Shown: positions 41,305 to 51,680 of the stretch, one piece after another | Numbering within the stretch: the first letter of the stretch is position 1 | Layout of the letters: each line of letters starts with the position of its first letter | Assembly: GCF_028622115.1 (NCBI RefSeq) | Contig: NZ_CP097263.1 | Span: forward strand, 6,076,001-6,140,000 | Source: Kutzneria chonburiensis | Lineage (GTDB): Bacteria > Actinomycetota > Actinomycetes > Mycobacteriales > Pseudonocardiaceae | Length of the DNA: 64,000 nt | Direction: 5' to 3' | The notes under the pieces: generated by a model | Told to the model about the DNA's origin: nothing | The model's input: only the letters and a program-made list of their open reading frames with translations | Database searches by the model: none | Translations under genes and position numbers: made by a program

Positions 41305-42330
41305 ATGGAGACCACTGTGGACAGTCTGTTGGCGGTTTCGGGGCTGCGCAAGCACTTCCCGATCCGGCGTGGACTGCTGCGCCGGCAGGTCGGCGCGGTC
41401 AAGGCCGTCGACGGGCTCGACTTCTCGGTGCGCACCGGCGAGACGCTGTCCCTGGTCGGCGAGTCCGGCTGCGGAAAGACCACCACCGGCCGGCTGCTGA
41501 CCCGGCTGCTGGAGCCGACCGACGGCAAGATCGTCTTCGAGGGACGGGACATCACCCACCTGTCCAACTCGGCGATGCGGCCGCTGCGCCGCGACGTGCA
41601 GATGATCTTCCAGGACCCGTACTCGTCGCTCAACCCGCGGCACAACGTCGGCACCATCATCGGCGCGCCGTTCCGGCTGCAGAAGGTGTCGACGCCGCAG
41701 GGCGTGAAGAAGGCCGTGCAGGAGCTGCTGGAGCTGGTCGGGCTCAATCCCGAGCACTACAACCGCTACCCGCACGAGTTCTCCGGCGGCCAGCGCCAGC
41801 GCATCGGCATCGCGCGGACGCTGGCCCTCAAGCCCAAGCTGATCGTGGCCGACGAGCCGGTGTCCGCGCTGGACGTGTCCATCCAGGCCCAGGTGATCAA
41901 CCTGCTCGAGGACCTGCAGAGCGAGCTGGACCTGACCTACGTGATGATCGCGCACGACCTGTCGGTGGTGCGGCACGTGTCCGACCGGGTCGCCGTGATG
42001 TACCTGGGCAAGATCATGGAGATCGCCGACCGGAACGCGCTGTACGAGCGGCCGATGCACCCGTACACGGTGGCGCTGCTGTCGGCGGTGCCGGTGCCGG
42101 ACCCGGAGAACAAGGGCAAGCGGGAGCGCATCCGCCTGGTCGGCGACGTGCCCAGCCCGATCAACCCGCCGCCGGCCTGCCGCTTCCACACCCGGTGCTG
42201 GAAGGCCCAGGACAAGTGCAAGACGGTGGAGCCGCCGCTGGTCGAGCTGGCCCCGGGCCAGCAGGTCGCCTGCCACTTCCCGGAGAACGTGCCGTCCTCC
42301 TCGGACAAGGCCACCGCCGCCGCGGAGTAA
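41305..42330 (+). CDS. Oligopeptide ABC transporter ATPase (OppF/DppF type)
   Basis: Second ATPase of the heterodimer, 341 residues from ATG at 41305. A GTG at 41317 has a better ribosome site (GGAG at 6 bp) and may be the real start. Walker [11 protein letters not shown]-loop [12 protein letters not shown], signature FSGGQRQR, Walker [15 protein letters not shown], and [11 protein letters not shown]. Ends with the oligo_HPY part ([20 protein letters not shown]). Last gene of the operon; a P2 palindrome follows 13 bp on. Confidence 0.94.
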   Translation: METTVDSLLAVSGLRKHFPIRRGLLRRQVGAVKAVDGLDFSVRTGETLSLVGESGCGKTTTGRLLTRLLEPTDGKIVFEGRDITHLSNSAMRPLRRDVQMIFQDPYSSLNPRHNVGTIIGAPFRLQKVSTPQGVKKAVQELLELVGLNPEHYNRYPHEFSGGQRQRIGIARTLALKPKLIVADEPVSALDVSIQAQVINLLEDLQSELDLTYVMIAHDLSVVRHVSDRVAVMYLGKIMEIADRNALYERPMHPYTVALLSAVPVPDPENKGKRERIRLVGDVPSPINPPPACRFHTRCWKAQDKCKTVEPPLVELAPGQQVACHFPENVPSSSDKATAAAE

Positions 42331-42343
42331 ACCACACCCCCAA

Positions 42344-42428
42344 CCCCCGCGAGTCCCGCTCAGCGGCACACCGAACGTGTGAATCCGTTTCACGCTTTCG
42401 CTGTGACGCTAGGCGGGACTCGCGGGGG
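42344..42428. repeat. Palindromic element, family P2 copy C (inverted)
   Basis: 85 bp with the same 16-bp outer stem. The centre reads GTGAATCCGTTTCAC, the reverse complement of the centre in A, B and D, so the element as a whole is inverted here. It lies downstream of the oligopeptide operon. Confidence 0.85.
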
Positions 42429-42654
42429 TTTTGCTGTGGGTGGGCGGCGGCGGTTGCCCGTTCGAACAGGGGACGGGCATTGGCGGCACGTTCTGCCCCG
42501 CTCGCATATACCCCACCTGACCTGCGCTTATGGTGACGCCAACCGCGAGAACCGACCCCATTGTGACCGCAGTCACATCGTCCACAACTTGATTGTGCAC
42601 GATGTAATCGCATACGGTTCTGCCATCGAGATCGACCACGAAGGAGTCACCGAG
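42429..42654 (+). promoter_or_regulatory. Promoter region of the secreted hydrolase, with CRP/GlxR-type site
   Basis: TGTGACCGCAGTCACA (42562-42577) is an exact match to TGTGA-N6-TCACA, the CRP/GlxR consensus. Downstream TTGATT (42589-42594) and TACGGT (42613-42618) are spaced 18 bp and fit a promoter. The site is centred about 55 bp upstream of the expected start of transcription. This implies control by a cAMP-receptor-type regulator. Confidence 0.6.
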
Positions 42655-43482
42655 ATGAGCATCAAGGCCACCATCACCCGCACCCTGGCCATCGGCGCCG
42701 CCCTGGCCGTCACCGCCGGTCTGGCCCTGGCGCCGTCCTCCTCGGCCACCTCGGACGTCGCCGACAACCACGGCGGCCCGAAGCCCACGGTGATCCTGGT
42801 GCACGGCGCCTTCGCCGACGCGTCCAGCTGGAACGGGGAGATCACCGAGCTGGAGCGCCGCGGCTACCCGGTCATCGCGGCGGCCAACCCGCTGCGCAGC
42901 GTCGCCACCGACGCCGCGGCCATCCGCGGTCTCATCGAGAGCGTCAAGGGCGACGTCATCCTGGTCGGCCACTCCTACGGCGGCCAGGTCATCACCAACG
43001 CCGCGCTGGGCGAGAAGAACGTCAAGGCCCTGGTCTACGTGGCCGCGTTCCTGCCGGAGAAGGGCGAGTCCGCGCTCGGCCTGACCAACAAGTTCCCCGG
43101 CAGCACGCTGGCCGCCACCATCCAGACGGTCGCGCTGCCCGACGGCAACACCGACTTCTACGTCAAGCAGGACCTGTTCCCCAAGCAGTTCGCCGCCGAC
43201 GTGCCGCTGCCGCAGGCCAAGCTGATGGCCGCCACCCAGCGCCCGGTCACCCAGGCCGCGCTGACCGAGGCCTCGGGCGACGCCGCCTGGCACAGCATCC
43301 CGTCGTGGTCGATCATCCCGACCGGTGACAAGAACATCCCGGTGCAGGCCCAGGAGTGGATGGCGCAGCGGGCCCACGCCCACACCGTCGAGATCAAGGG
43401 CGCCTCGCACGCCGTCCTCGTCTCGCAGCCCCACGCCGTCACGGCCCAGATCATCGCCGCCGCCACCGCCACCACCCGCTGA
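42655..43482 (+). CDS. Secreted alpha/beta hydrolase
   Basis: Exported esterase-like protein, 275 residues; AAGGAG 9 bp before ATG. Signal peptide about 1-32 (ATITRTLAIGAALAVTAGLALAPSSSA). TVILVHGAFADASSWNGEI is the oxyanion strand, ILVGHSYGGQVITNAA the nucleophile elbow, and KGASHAVLVSQPHAV supplies the His. Belongs to the group with HGAFADASSW often called alpha/beta hydrolase or putative chloroperoxidase-like esterase. Substrate unknown. Possibly catabolite-regulated through the upstream CRP-type site. Confidence 0.88.
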   Translation: MSIKATITRTLAIGAALAVTAGLALAPSSSATSDVADNHGGPKPTVILVHGAFADASSWNGEITELERRGYPVIAAANPLRSVATDAAAIRGLIESVKGDVILVGHSYGGQVITNAALGEKNVKALVYVAAFLPEKGESALGLTNKFPGSTLAATIQTVALPDGNTDFYVKQDLFPKQFAADVPLPQAKLMAATQRPVTQAALTEASGDAAWHSIPSWSIIPTGDKNIPVQAQEWMAQRAHAHTVEIKGASHAVLVSQPHAVTAQIIAAATATTR

Positions 43483-43500
43483 CTTCGTCCACGACCTGAA

Positions 43501-43553
43501 GTTTGGAACGGACCATTCCTCTACTCGGAGTAGAGGAATGGTCCGTTCCAAAC
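43501..43553. repeat. Palindromic element, family P1 copy 3 (perfect, convergent terminator)
   Basis: A perfect inverted repeat of 26-base arms around one G; 53 bp in all. The arm starts GTTTGGAACGGACCATTCC and ends TCTACTC. It lies between the convergent stops of the secreted hydrolase and the B12 mutase. Confidence 0.85.
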
Positions 43554-43567
43554 GTTCGGGGTGGGGG

Positions 43568-45559
43568 TTACAGCTGGTTGGCGGTGCGGATGACGGTGAC
43601 GATCTCGTCCATGATCTGGGTGAGCTCGTAGTCCTTGGGCGTGAAGACGCGGGCCACACCGCGTTCGGCGAGCACGGCGGCGTCGTCGGGCGGGATGATG
43701 CCGCCGACGATCACCGGCACCTCGCCGGCACCGGCGGCGCGCAGGCCATCCACGACCGCCGGCACGACCTCCAGGTGCGAGCCGGACAGCACGGACAGGC
43801 CGACGATGTGCACGTCCTCCTGCACCGCGGCGGCCACGATCTGCGCCGGGGTCAGCCGGATCCCCTGGTAGATCACCTCGAAGCCGACGTCACGGGCCCG
43901 CACGGCGATCTGCTCGGCCCCGTTGGAATGGCCGTCCAGCCCGGGCTTGCCGACCAGGATCCGCAGCCGCTCGCCGAGCTGCTTTCCGGTCTCCTGCACG
44001 CGTTCCCGCACAGCGGCGATGGCCGACCCGGCCTCGCCGACCGCCGCGGCGGCGGAAACCCCGGTCGGGGCACGGTATTCGCCGAACGCCTCGCGTAGCG
44101 CGGCCGCCCACTCGCCGGTCGTCACGCCGGCCCGGGCGCAGGCCAGGCTGGCCTCCATCAGGTTCTCGTCGGTCTTGGCGGCGTCCCGCAGGGCCGCCAG
44201 CGACGCCTCGACGGCCGCGTTGTCCCGCTCAGAACGCCAACGCTGCAACGCCTCCACGGCGTGCTTCTCCACCGCCGGATCGATGGTCTCGATGGCCTTC
44301 GCGCCCTCGGCCTGCAACGGCGACGGCTCGCTGGTGTCGAACTTGTTCACGCCGACGATCACGTCCTCGCCGGCCTCCAGCCGACGACGGCGCTCGGCCA
44401 GCGAGCTCACCAGCGAGGACTTCATGTAGCCACTCTCGACGGCGGCGACCGCGCCGCCCATGGCCTGCACGCGGTCGATCTCCTCGCGGGCCCCGGCCAG
44501 CAGCTCGTCCACCTTGGCCTGCACCACGTGCGAGCCGTCGAAGATGTCCTCGTACTCCAGCAGATCCGTCTCGTAGGCCAGCACCTGCTGCATGCGCAGC
44601 GCCCACTGCTGGTCCCACGGCCGCGGCAGCCCGAGCGCCTCGTTCCACGCCGGCAGCTGGATCGCACGGGCCCTTGCGTTGCGGGACAAGGAAACCGCCA
44701 GCATCTCCAGCACGATCCGCTGCACGTTGTTCTCCGGCTGGGCCTCGGTCAGCCCCAGCGAGTTGACCTGCACGCCGTAGCGGAAGCGGCGCTGCTTGGG
44801 GTCGGCGATGCCGTAGCGGTCGCGGGTGACCTCGTCCCACAGCTGCGCGAACGCCCGCATCTTGCACATCTCCTCGACGAACCGCACGCCGGCGTTGACG
44901 AAGAAGGAGATGCGGGCGACCACGTCGCCCATGCGCTCGGCCGGCACCTGCCCGGAGTCGCGGACCGCGTCCAGCACGGCGATGGCCGTGCACATCGCGT
45001 ACGCGATCTCCTGAACCGGCGTCGCACCGGCCTCCTGGAGGTGGTACGAGCAGACGTTGATCGGGTTCCACTTCGGCACATTCGCCACGGTCCACGCGAC
45101 CATGTCGGTGATCAGCCGCAGGCTCGGCCCGGGCGGGAACACGTACGTGCCGCGGGACAGGTACTCCTTGATGATGTCGTTCTGCGTGGTGCCGGCCAGC
45201 TTCGTCACGTCGGCGCCGTCTTCCTCGGCGACGCTGACGTAGAGCGCCAGCAGCCACATGGCCGTGGCGTTGATCGTCATCGACGTGTTGGCCTCGGCCA
45301 TGGGGATCTGGTCGAACAGCTGGCGCATGTCGCCGATGTGCGCGACGGGCACGCCGACCTTGCCGACCTCGCCCTTGGCCAGCTCGTGGTCGGAGTCGTA
45401 GCCGGTCTGCGTCGGCAGGTCGAACGCCACCGACAGGCCGGTCTGGCCCTTGGCCAGGTTGCGGCGGTAGAGCGCGTTGGACGCGGCCGCCGACGAGTGT
45501 CCGGCGTAGGTGCGCATCACCCACGGTCGGTCGCGGTCGCGATCGGTCGGGTACGGCAC
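43568..45559 (-). CDS. B12-dependent acyl-CoA mutase, ethylmalonyl-CoA mutase (MeaA/Ecm) type
   Basis: Rearranges the acyl-CoA carbon skeleton with adenosylcobalamin; by similarity ethylmalonyl-CoA to methylsuccinyl-CoA. 663 residues: substrate barrel about 1-520, then a B12-binding domain with GKPGLDGHSNGAEQIAV (DxHxxG lower-ligand motif) and GLSVLSGSHL. The N-terminal part (RPWVMRTYAGHSSAAASNALYR, LAKGQTGLSVAFDLPTQTGYD) and ALGLPRPWDQQW match Ecm/MeaA more than methylmalonyl-CoA mutase. GTG with GGAGG 6 bp before it. Ccr, epimerase and MeaB in this window fit the same pathway; isobutyryl-CoA mutase is less likely, since that enzyme's subunits are split or fused to MeaB. Confidence 0.93.
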   Translation of the reverse strand: MPYPTDRDRDRPWVMRTYAGHSSAAASNALYRRNLAKGQTGLSVAFDLPTQTGYDSDHELAKGEVGKVGVPVAHIGDMRQLFDQIPMAEANTSMTINATAMWLLALYVSVAEEDGADVTKLAGTTQNDIIKEYLSRGTYVFPPGPSLRLITDMVAWTVANVPKWNPINVCSYHLQEAGATPVQEIAYAMCTAIAVLDAVRDSGQVPAERMGDVVARISFFVNAGVRFVEEMCKMRAFAQLWDEVTRDRYGIADPKQRRFRYGVQVNSLGLTEAQPENNVQRIVLEMLAVSLSRNARARAIQLPAWNEALGLPRPWDQQWALRMQQVLAYETDLLEYEDIFDGSHVVQAKVDELLAGAREEIDRVQAMGGAVAAVESGYMKSSLVSSLAERRRRLEAGEDVIVGVNKFDTSEPSPLQAEGAKAIETIDPAVEKHAVEALQRWRSERDNAAVEASLAALRDAAKTDENLMEASLACARAGVTTGEWAAALREAFGEYRAPTGVSAAAAVGEAGSAIAAVRERVQETGKQLGERLRILVGKPGLDGHSNGAEQIAVRARDVGFEVIYQGIRLTPAQIVAAAVQEDVHIVGLSVLSGSHLEVVPAVVDGLRAAGAGEVPVIVGGIIPPDDAAVLAERGVARVFTPKDYELTQIMDEIVTVIRTANQL

Positions 45560-45759
45560 GGCCCACCTCCGGTCACGGCGTCGTGTCGACCCAGCGTACT
45601 GGCGGGTAACAACGGTTGCCCGGTGGAGTTCCTCACACGATCGATCGAGAAGGTCCCGCTCGCGGTGAAACCGAAACCGGTCACACCCGGCCCGGCAACC
45701 GGTGGGAAACGGCCGGCGTCATCCCCCACGTAATGATCATCAATCCAAGGGGGACCACC

Positions 45760-46371
45760 ATGGTTGTCCGCACCGCCGCCGCCATCGCCGCCGCGTTGAC
45801 CCTGCTCACCGTGCCGGCCGCGGCCATCGCCACCGCCGCGCCGGCCCCGCACGGCCAGCCGACCTGGGACCAGCTCTACGCCCAGCAGACGGCCAACCGT
45901 GAGCACACCGCGGCGGTGTTCCCGAAGCTGGTGCCCGGCGCCCGTGACATCGACCTGTCCGACTTCGGCAACGACCGGGTCAGCCAGTTCAACGGGCAGA
46001 GCTACCTCGGCGGCCAGGTCTGGTTCACCGACGCCGACGGCGGCGAGAACCTGTACATCCAGGTCTCCGGCCCGACCACGCTCGACGCGCTCCAGCAGGG
46101 CTGCGCCAAGGTCACGCGGTGCACCACGCGGCGCGAGACCAACGGCTCGCACACCTACGTGCTGGAGAACGACGAGCAGACCCCGGCCGGCACCGCCACC
46201 ACCCGGTTCGCCGAGAACCTGCGCAGCGACGGCACCCTGGTCCTGGTGCAGGAGCACAACTACCTGCCGGAGCGGGACGGCGGCGAGCCCAGCGGCGCGA
46301 TCCACAAGACGTTCCCGCTGAGCACCGACCAGCTGCTCACCCTGGCCCGCGACCGCGCGTACCAGATCTGA
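45760..46371 (+). CDS. Secreted protein of unknown function
   Basis: 203 residues; AGGGGGA 6 bp before ATG. Signal peptide about 1-29 (VRTAAAIAAALTLLTVPAAAIATA). Mature protein is hydrophilic, with one Cys pair (QGCAKVTRC), beta-like stretches (GGQVWFTDADGGENLYIQVSG) and THTYVLENDEQ. It appears to be a single compact exported domain. I know it only as a hypothetical protein of actinomycetes. Converges with murA 24 bp further. Confidence 0.75.
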   Translation: MVVRTAAAIAAALTLLTVPAAAIATAAPAPHGQPTWDQLYAQQTANREHTAAVFPKLVPGARDIDLSDFGNDRVSQFNGQSYLGGQVWFTDADGGENLYIQVSGPTTLDALQQGCAKVTRCTTRRETNGSHTYVLENDEQTPAGTATTRFAENLRSDGTLVLVQEHNYLPERDGGEPSGAIHKTFPLSTDQLLTLARDRAYQI

Positions 46372-46395
46372 GCCGGCCAAGCCGTGGCGTCAGGC

Positions 46396-47664
46396 CTACT
46401 GCTCCGGCGCCGCGGCGACCCGCTCGACGTTGCCGCCGAGCCGCTGCATGTTCTCCACGAACTGCGGGTAGCCGCGGTCGATGTGGAAGACGTCCCACAC
46501 GTCGGTGACGCCGTCGGCGCACAGCGCGCCCAGCACCAGGCCGACGCCGGCCCGGATGTCCGAGGCCCACACCGGGGCCGCCGACAGCCGGTCGAGGCCG
46601 CGCACGACCGCGTGGTGGCCGTCGGTGCGGGCGTCCGCGCCCATCCGGACCATCTCCTCGATGAACCGGAACCGGGACTCGAACAGGTTCTCCGTGATCA
46701 TCGACGTGCCGTCGGCCACCGCGGCCATGGCGATGGCGAACGGCTGGAGGTCGGTGGCGAAGCCCGGGTAGGGCAGCGTCACGAAGTCGACCGCCTTGGG
46801 CCGCTGGCTCATCACCACGCGGAAGCCGTCCTCGTTCGGCGTGACGTCCGCGCCGGCCATCCGCAGCTTCTCCAGCACGAGGTCGAGGTGGTGCGGGTCG
46901 ACGCCGCGCACCGTGATGTCGCCCCGCGTGACGGCGGCGGCGAAGCCCCAGGTCGCGCCGACGATCCGGTCGCCGATCACCCGGTGGTTCGTCGGCTCCA
47001 GCTTCTCGACGCCGTGCACGGTCAGCGTGGACGTGCCGGCGCCCTCGATCTTGGCCCCCATCTGCACCAGCATCGTGCAGAGGTCGCTCATCTCCGGCTC
47101 GCGGGCGGCGTTGTCGATCACCGTCGTGCCGTTGGCCAGCACCGCGGCCATCAGGATGTTCTCGGTCGCCCCCACGCTGGGGAAGTCCAGCCAGATCTGC
47201 GCGCCGCGCAGATCCTCGGCCTGGGCCACCACGCAGCCGTGCTCGATCGTGCTGGTCGCACCGAGCTGGCGCAGGCCGCTCTGGTGCATGTCCAGCGGAC
47301 GCTGGCCGATCGCGTCGCCTCCGGGCAGCGCCACCACGGCGCGCTTGCAGCGGCCCACCAGCGGCCCCAACACGCACACCGAGGCCCGCAGCTTGCCCAC
47401 CGACGGGGACGTGGCCTCGTGGTTGAGCTGGGCCGGCGTGGTGATGGTGACGGTGCCGCCGTCCACGACGACGTCACAGCCCAGGTCGCGCAGCACGTCC
47501 GCCATCAGCGGCACGTCCAGGATCTCCGGGCAGTTGGTGAGCGTGGTCGTGCCCTCGGCCAGCAGGGCCGCGGCCATCAGCTTGAGCACGCTGTTCTTGG
47601 CGCCGACCACGTCGACCGTGCCGACCAGCCGTGCCCCGCCCTCGACCCTGAAATGCTCGCTCAA
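46396..47664 (-). CDS. murA: UDP-GlcNAc 1-carboxyvinyltransferase MurA (Asp117, fosfomycin-insensitive type)
   Basis: First committed step of peptidoglycan synthesis: transfers enolpyruvate from PEP to UDP-GlcNAc. 422 residues from TTG at 47664 with AGGAG 7 bp upstream. KN motif [14 protein letters not shown] at 19-32; active-site loop [15 protein letters not shown]. The catalytic Cys (115 in E. coli) is Asp117, the same residue and number as in Mycobacterium tuberculosis, which makes the enzyme resistant to fosfomycin. Divergent from the cobalamin adenosyltransferase gene. Confidence 0.95.
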   Translation of the reverse strand: MSEHFRVEGGARLVGTVDVVGAKNSVLKLMAAALLAEGTTTLTNCPEILDVPLMADVLRDLGCDVVVDGGTVTITTPAQLNHEATSPSVGKLRASVCVLGPLVGRCKRAVVALPGGDAIGQRPLDMHQSGLRQLGATSTIEHGCVVAQAEDLRGAQIWLDFPSVGATENILMAAVLANGTTVIDNAAREPEMSDLCTMLVQMGAKIEGAGTSTLTVHGVEKLEPTNHRVIGDRIVGATWGFAAAVTRGDITVRGVDPHHLDLVLEKLRMAGADVTPNEDGFRVVMSQRPKAVDFVTLPYPGFATDLQPFAIAMAAVADGTSMITENLFESRFRFIEEMVRMGADARTDGHHAVVRGLDRLSAAPVWASDIRAGVGLVLGALCADGVTDVWDVFHIDRGYPQFVENMQRLGGNVERVAAAPEQ

Positions 47665-47742
47665 CCTGTATCTCCTAGCGTTTTCGCCCGGCGGGAGCCG
47701 CCGACCATCGTACGGAAACGGGAAAAGGCCTAGGGTCCGGGT

Positions 47743-48315
47743 ATGTCCGTGCACCTGACCCGCATCTACACCCGTGTCGGCGACGACGGCACCACCGCCC
47801 TCGGCGACTTCAGCCGCGTCCCCAAGACCTCGCCCCGGCTGGCCGCCTACGCCGACGTCGACGAGACCAACGCGGCCATCGGGGTGGCCATCGCACTCGG
47901 TCAGTTGCCCGAGGAGCTCTCCGGGTTGCTCCGCAAGATCCAGAACGACCTCTTCGACGTCGGAGCCGACCTCTGCACGCCGATCGTCCCCGATCCGAAG
48001 TATCCGCCGCTGCGGGTCACCCAGGCCTACGTCGACCGCCTGGAAGGCTGGTGCGACGAGCACAACGCCGACCTGCCGGCGCTCAAGTCGTTCATCCTCA
48101 ACGGCGGCACGCCCGGGGCGGCGCTGCTGCACCAGGCCCGCACCATCACCCGCCGGGCCGAGCGGGCCACCTGGGCCCTGCTGGAGGCCGAGGCGGAGCA
48201 GACCAACGTGCTGGCCGCCAAGTACCTCAACCGGCTGTCCGACCTGCTGTTCATCCTGGCCCGCGTGGCCAACCCCGACGGCGACGTCCTCTGGCAGCCC
48301 GGCGGCAACGCCTAA
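47743..48315 (+). CDS. Cob(I)alamin adenosyltransferase, PduO type
   Basis: Adds the adenosyl group of ATP to cob(I)alamin, giving the cofactor of the mutase at 43568-45559. 190 residues, all-helical PduO fold. N-terminal ATP-binding [31 protein letters not shown], and the C-terminal block [13 protein letters not shown]...[15 protein letters not shown] are present. In actinobacteria it usually lies next to the atp operon and murA, as here. Converges with DUF2550-atp through a P2 palindrome. Confidence 0.94.
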   Translation: MSVHLTRIYTRVGDDGTTALGDFSRVPKTSPRLAAYADVDETNAAIGVAIALGQLPEELSGLLRKIQNDLFDVGADLCTPIVPDPKYPPLRVTQAYVDRLEGWCDEHNADLPALKSFILNGGTPGAALLHQARTITRRAERATWALLEAEAEQTNVLAAKYLNRLSDLLFILARVANPDGDVLWQPGGNA

Positions 48316-48318
48316 GAA

Positions 48319-48404
48319 CCCCCGCGAGTCCCGCCCACAGTCATACCGAATGCGTGAAACGGATTCATGCATTTCGGTGTGACGCTAAGCGGGACTCGCG
48401 GGGG
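48319..48404. repeat. Palindromic element, family P2 copy D (end of the ATP synthase operon)
   Basis: 86 bp, same orientation as A and B, 16-bp outer stem perfect. It fills the gap between the adenosyltransferase stop and the DUF2550 stop (3 bp on each side), and is therefore the only visible terminator of the atp operon. Confidence 0.85.
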
Positions 48405-48407
48405 TTG

Positions 48408-48839
48408 TCAGCTGGCCCAGGGGATGGCGCTGCCGGGAGGGCTGGATTCGAGCCAGGACAGGAAGCCGGTCATGGCGTCGACGCCCATGGCGATCTCGAC
48501 GGTGCCGTCCGGGCCGTGGCAGCTGATCACCATGGAGCCCAGGGGCATCGAGTAGGTCTCCGGGCCGGTGGGCTCGCGCCGGGCGTCGATCTCCAGGCCG
48601 TCACGGCGGATCACCTTGTCCGGGCCCGAACGCACGGACAGCACCCGGTACCAGACGAACTCGTCACCGCGATAGCGGCCGACACCCAGCTGCCAGCCGC
48701 GGCCGCTGTCGTCCTTACGGCCCCGCAGGGCCACGTGCACGCCGCCGGCGCGCAACAGCCGTAGCCGGCGCCAGGCCAGCAGGCCCAGCCCCCCGGCCGT
48801 GACGACCAGGACCACTCCCACGATCCAAGTCATGTCCAC
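48408..48839 (-). CDS. DUF2550 membrane-anchored protein
   Basis: 143 residues of unknown function, always found after atpC in mycobacteria and relatives (Rv1312 position). One N-terminal membrane anchor (IVGVVLVVTAGGLGLLAW about 6-23), then RRLRLLRAGGVHVALRGR and a beta-rich cytoplasmic domain (WQLGVGRYRGDEFVWYRV). GTG at 48839, or the ATG two codons later. 21 bp after atpC, so part of the operon. The conserved linkage suggests a role tied to ATP synthase, unproven. Confidence 0.88.
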   Translation of the reverse strand: MDMTWIVGVVLVVTAGGLGLLAWRRLRLLRAGGVHVALRGRKDDSGRGWQLGVGRYRGDEFVWYRVLSVRSGPDKVIRRDGLEIDARREPTGPETYSMPLGSMVISCHGPDGTVEIAMGVDAMTGFLSWLESSPPGSAIPWAS

Positions 48840-48860
48840 GGCCCCGCCCGTCAGCCCGGC

Positions 48861-49226
48861 TCAGACCGTCTGGCCCGCGGCGCGCAGCTGGGCGGCTGCT
48901 CTGGTCCGCGCTGCCTCGTCGTCGCTGTCCAGACCGGCTCGGGCGGCGTTGACGTCGATCTCGTCGGCCAGCTCCGCGGACTCGGCCAGAATGCTCACGC
49001 CGCGGTCGCTGATCGAGATGAAGCCGCCGTGCACCGCGGCCCTGACTACGCCGCCGTCGGTGGTGCGGATCTCGACCGCGTGGCCGTCGACCAGCTGGCC
49101 GAGCAGCGGGATGTGGCGAGGCAGGATGCCGATCTCGCCCTCGATCGTCCGCGCGAGAACCATCGTGGCCTGGCCCGACCACAGACGACGCTCGACGGCG
49201 ACCAACTCGACGGACATCTCGGCCAC
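48861..49226 (-). CDS. atpC: ATP synthase F1 epsilon subunit
   Basis: Central-stalk subunit that regulates rotary catalysis; 121 residues. The GTG at 49226 is chosen because AAGGAG lies 6 bp upstream and the protein then starts [18 protein letters not shown], as in relatives; an ATG two codons before lies directly on the ribosome site. [15 protein letters not shown] is the family loop. The C-terminal helical part is present. It is separated from atpD by 131 bp containing a perfect 19-bp hairpin, unlike the rest of the tightly packed operon. Confidence 0.95.
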   Translation of the reverse strand: MAEMSVELVAVERRLWSGQATMVLARTIEGEIGILPRHIPLLGQLVDGHAVEIRTTDGGVVRAAVHGGFISISDRGVSILAESAELADEIDVNAARAGLDSDDEAARTRAAAQLRAAGQTV

Positions 49227-49310
49227 GTTCATCTCCTTCGTCGACCTCGAGGACCGATTCTATCGGTTACGGAATGCATTCGGGCGACAGCTTCGCTGTA
49301 GCCCGGAGTG

Positions 49311-49352
49311 CGCGGTGGGGGTGCCGGTCTCGCGACCGGCACCCCCACCGCG
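49311..49352 (-). terminator. Intra-operon hairpin between atpD and atpC
   Basis: CGCGGTGGGGGTGCCGGTC pairs perfectly with GACCGGCACCCCCACCGCG around TCGC: 19 bp without mismatch, 5 bp past the atpD stop. Two smaller hairpins follow toward atpC (ACAGC/GCTGT and ACCGAT/ATCGGT). Probably lowers atpC expression or processes the mRNA; no T-tract. Confidence 0.75.
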
Positions 49353-49357
49353 GAAAC

Positions 49358-51674
<2,317 letters not shown>

Positions 51675-51680
51675 GTCGCG

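Noticed and set aside
36341-42330. Nickel transporter (NikABCDE)
   Set aside because: The family overlaps, but there is no NikR-type site, urease or hydrogenase gene nearby, and the binding protein looks like a general peptide type.
43568-45559. Methylmalonyl-CoA mutase or isobutyryl-CoA mutase
   Set aside because: Single 663-residue chain with B12 domain and Ecm/MeaA-like N-terminal blocks; methylmalonyl-CoA mutase is normally a two-gene pair here and IcmF carries a GTPase domain. Assignment is by pattern only.
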